Shown here piece after piece: positions 4,892 through 5,657 of a stretch of 5,657 nucleotides of DNA. This DNA is from Deltaproteobacteria bacterium. Lineage in GTDB: Bacteria; Desulfobacterota; B13-G15; RBG-16-54-18. The stretch is from contig QMLM01000114.1 of NCBI GenBank assembly GCA_003646745.1, positions 1 to 5,657 of the forward strand. The letters run 5' to 3'. Position 1 is the first letter of the stretch. Every line of letters begins with the position of its first letter. The position numbers and the translations under genes are program-made. The notes beneath the pieces are model-generated. The model was not told where the DNA came from. It searched no databases and worked only from the letters and a program-made list of their open reading frames with translations.

Positions 4892-5657
4892 ATGCAAAAG
4901 TTGTTATCTAGGGAGAATTTGGGTATTGCTACCTTCCCCCTCTTGGAGGAAGGGCTGGAGGGTTTTTTGTCCTTTGCCGCCTCCCTAGGATTGGGGTACG
5001 TAGAGATAAGAAGTGAGAGGCCTTATGCTTTACCTCAAGACATGGAAAAAAGGGGATTGGAAAGTATCCAGGAGAAACTTTCCTCATCCTCCGTAGAGCC
5101 CATTGTTCATAGTTCTGTCTATGATATCAACATCGCTAGCTTGAACCCATTGATAAGAAGGGCCTCTATTCGTCAAACGGTAGAGGCCATAAGGTTTGCC
5201 GCAAAGATTGGGGCGAAAATCGTGATCATTCACCCCGGCAGGCTCCCCAAAGATTATCCGCCGGCATATTTAAAAAACTCTCGGATTAATCTCTTAACCA
5301 GCCTTAACGTGATGGCGAGGATAGCAGGTCGCATGGGGGTGATGCTCGCCGTAGAGAACAGTCCTCGAGGAAGGGCTCATCGATTGGTTGCCACCCCTCA
5401 GGAACACCTCTACATCTTGAGGAGGTTGGGGTCTCCTCACCTGGGTGCCCTTTTAGATCTAGGCCACGCCCATACCTGGGGTCTGAATCTGCGCGAATAT
5501 ATAAGGTCCTTGGCTGAATACATCTTGTTGTTTCATCTCCATGACAATCGTGGAGAAGTTGACGAGCACCTCCCGTTGGGTAAGGGCAGCCTTGACCTGA
5601 AGGGTGTTGGAGAGGAGATTCAGAGGATGAACAAGCGTCTTCCCTTGATACTAAGCC
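4892..5657 (+). CDS. Sugar phosphate isomerase/epimerase family protein, 3' end cut
   Basis: This is a TIM-barrel protein of the AP-endonuclease-2 superfamily (PF01261), which includes endonuclease IV, IolE/IolI and xylose isomerase-like enzymes. The window holds 255 residues and the frame is still open at the right edge. Likely metal ligands stand in the expected order: His73 (IVHSS), His114 (IIHPG), Glu155 (LAVEN), Asp189 and His192 (LDLGHAH), His217 (HLHDN) and His226 (DEHLPLGKG). The final ligand, normally a Glu just after the last strand, lies beyond the edge. The ATG is preceded by AAGGGGA with close spacing. I favour a sugar or inositol isomerase/epimerase over a DNA repair enzyme because the HLHDN...DEHLPLGKG pattern is that of the isomerase-like group. 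The substrate is unknown. Position after ino1 suggests, without proving, a link to inositol phosphate metabolism. No convincing promoter is seen between the terminator and the start. Confidence 0.88.
   Translation, partial: MQKLLSRENLGIATFPLLEEGLEGFLSFAASLGLGYVEIRSERPYALPQDMEKRGLESIQEKLSSSSVEPIVHSSVYDINIASLNPLIRRASIRQTVEAIRFAAKIGAKIVIIHPGRLPKDYPPAYLKNSRINLLTSLNVMARIAGRMGVMLAVENSPRGRAHRLVATPQEHLYILRRLGSPHLGALLDLGHAHTWGLNLREYIRSLAEYILLFHLHDNRGEVDEHLPLGKGSLDLKGVGEEIQRMNKRLPLILS

Noticed and set aside
4310..4897. Minus-strand open frame of 195 codons over the end of the synthase
   Set aside because: It runs antisense to conserved synthase motifs and through the terminator hairpin; no protein family is recognisable.
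4800..4988. Plus-strand frame of 62 codons starting with TTG between the synthase and the isomerase-like gene
   Set aside because: It crosses the terminator and overlaps the isomerase-like gene in another frame. Its Pro/Trp-rich product looks random.
1..5657. CRISPR array, insertion sequence, phage, toxin-antitoxin or defence system
   Set aside because: I saw no regularly spaced repeats, transposase motifs, terminal inverted repeats, or defence-family domains on either strand.

Overview
The window looks like a piece of bacterial chromosome of moderate GC (roughly 47% by eye). Bacterial signals are clear: strong Shine-Dalgarno sites of the GGAGG type, sigma70-like promoters with exact TTGACA boxes, and one good rho-independent terminator. 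AGA, AGG and ATA codons are frequent and the proteins are rich in Lys and Glu, as is common in thermophiles or deep-branching anaerobes. A CooT-like nickel protein, a DacZ-like diadenylate cyclase and an actinobacterial/archaeal-type myo-inositol-phosphate synthase together fit a Desulfobacterota-like (deltaproteobacterial) anaerobe. That placement is an inference from gene content and is weak.

Layout. Bases 1-263 hold no gene I can support, only two overlapping open frames that may be the tail of something upstream. Next comes a plus-strand series: a CooT-family small nickel-binding protein (264-452), a RssA/YchK-type patatin-like serine hydrolase (574-1533) and a 91-residue zinc-ribbon protein (1620-1895). 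A minus-strand GNAT acetyltransferase (1899-2357, possibly 2369) runs tail to tail with the zinc-ribbon gene. It diverges from the next plus-strand gene across a short promoter region. That gene (about 2524-3465) encodes a cytosolic c-di-AMP synthase with a pyruvate-kinase-C-like N-terminal domain and a DAC catalytic domain. It is followed by a strong promoter, a 51-base G-free leader and myo-inositol-1-phosphate synthase (3596-4738). A rho-independent terminator lies at 4834-4864. The window ends inside a TIM-barrel sugar-phosphate isomerase/epimerase-family gene (from 4892, cut by the right edge).

How the genes may work together. The right half pairs a c-di-AMP synthase with an inositol-phosphate synthase. 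In known bacteria and archaea c-di-AMP controls potassium and osmolyte balance, and inositol phosphate feeds inositol lipids or, in many thermophiles, the solute di-myo-inositol phosphate. A shared osmotic or envelope theme is attractive but is inference only. The left half looks like unrelated housekeeping and accessory genes. I see no insertion sequence, CRISPR array, tRNA, rRNA or phage gene. The most useful new observations concern start sites: promoter or Shine-Dalgarno placement argues against the longest open frame for the cyclase, the synthase and the acetyltransferase. The compact control regions around the cyclase and the synthase are also notable.
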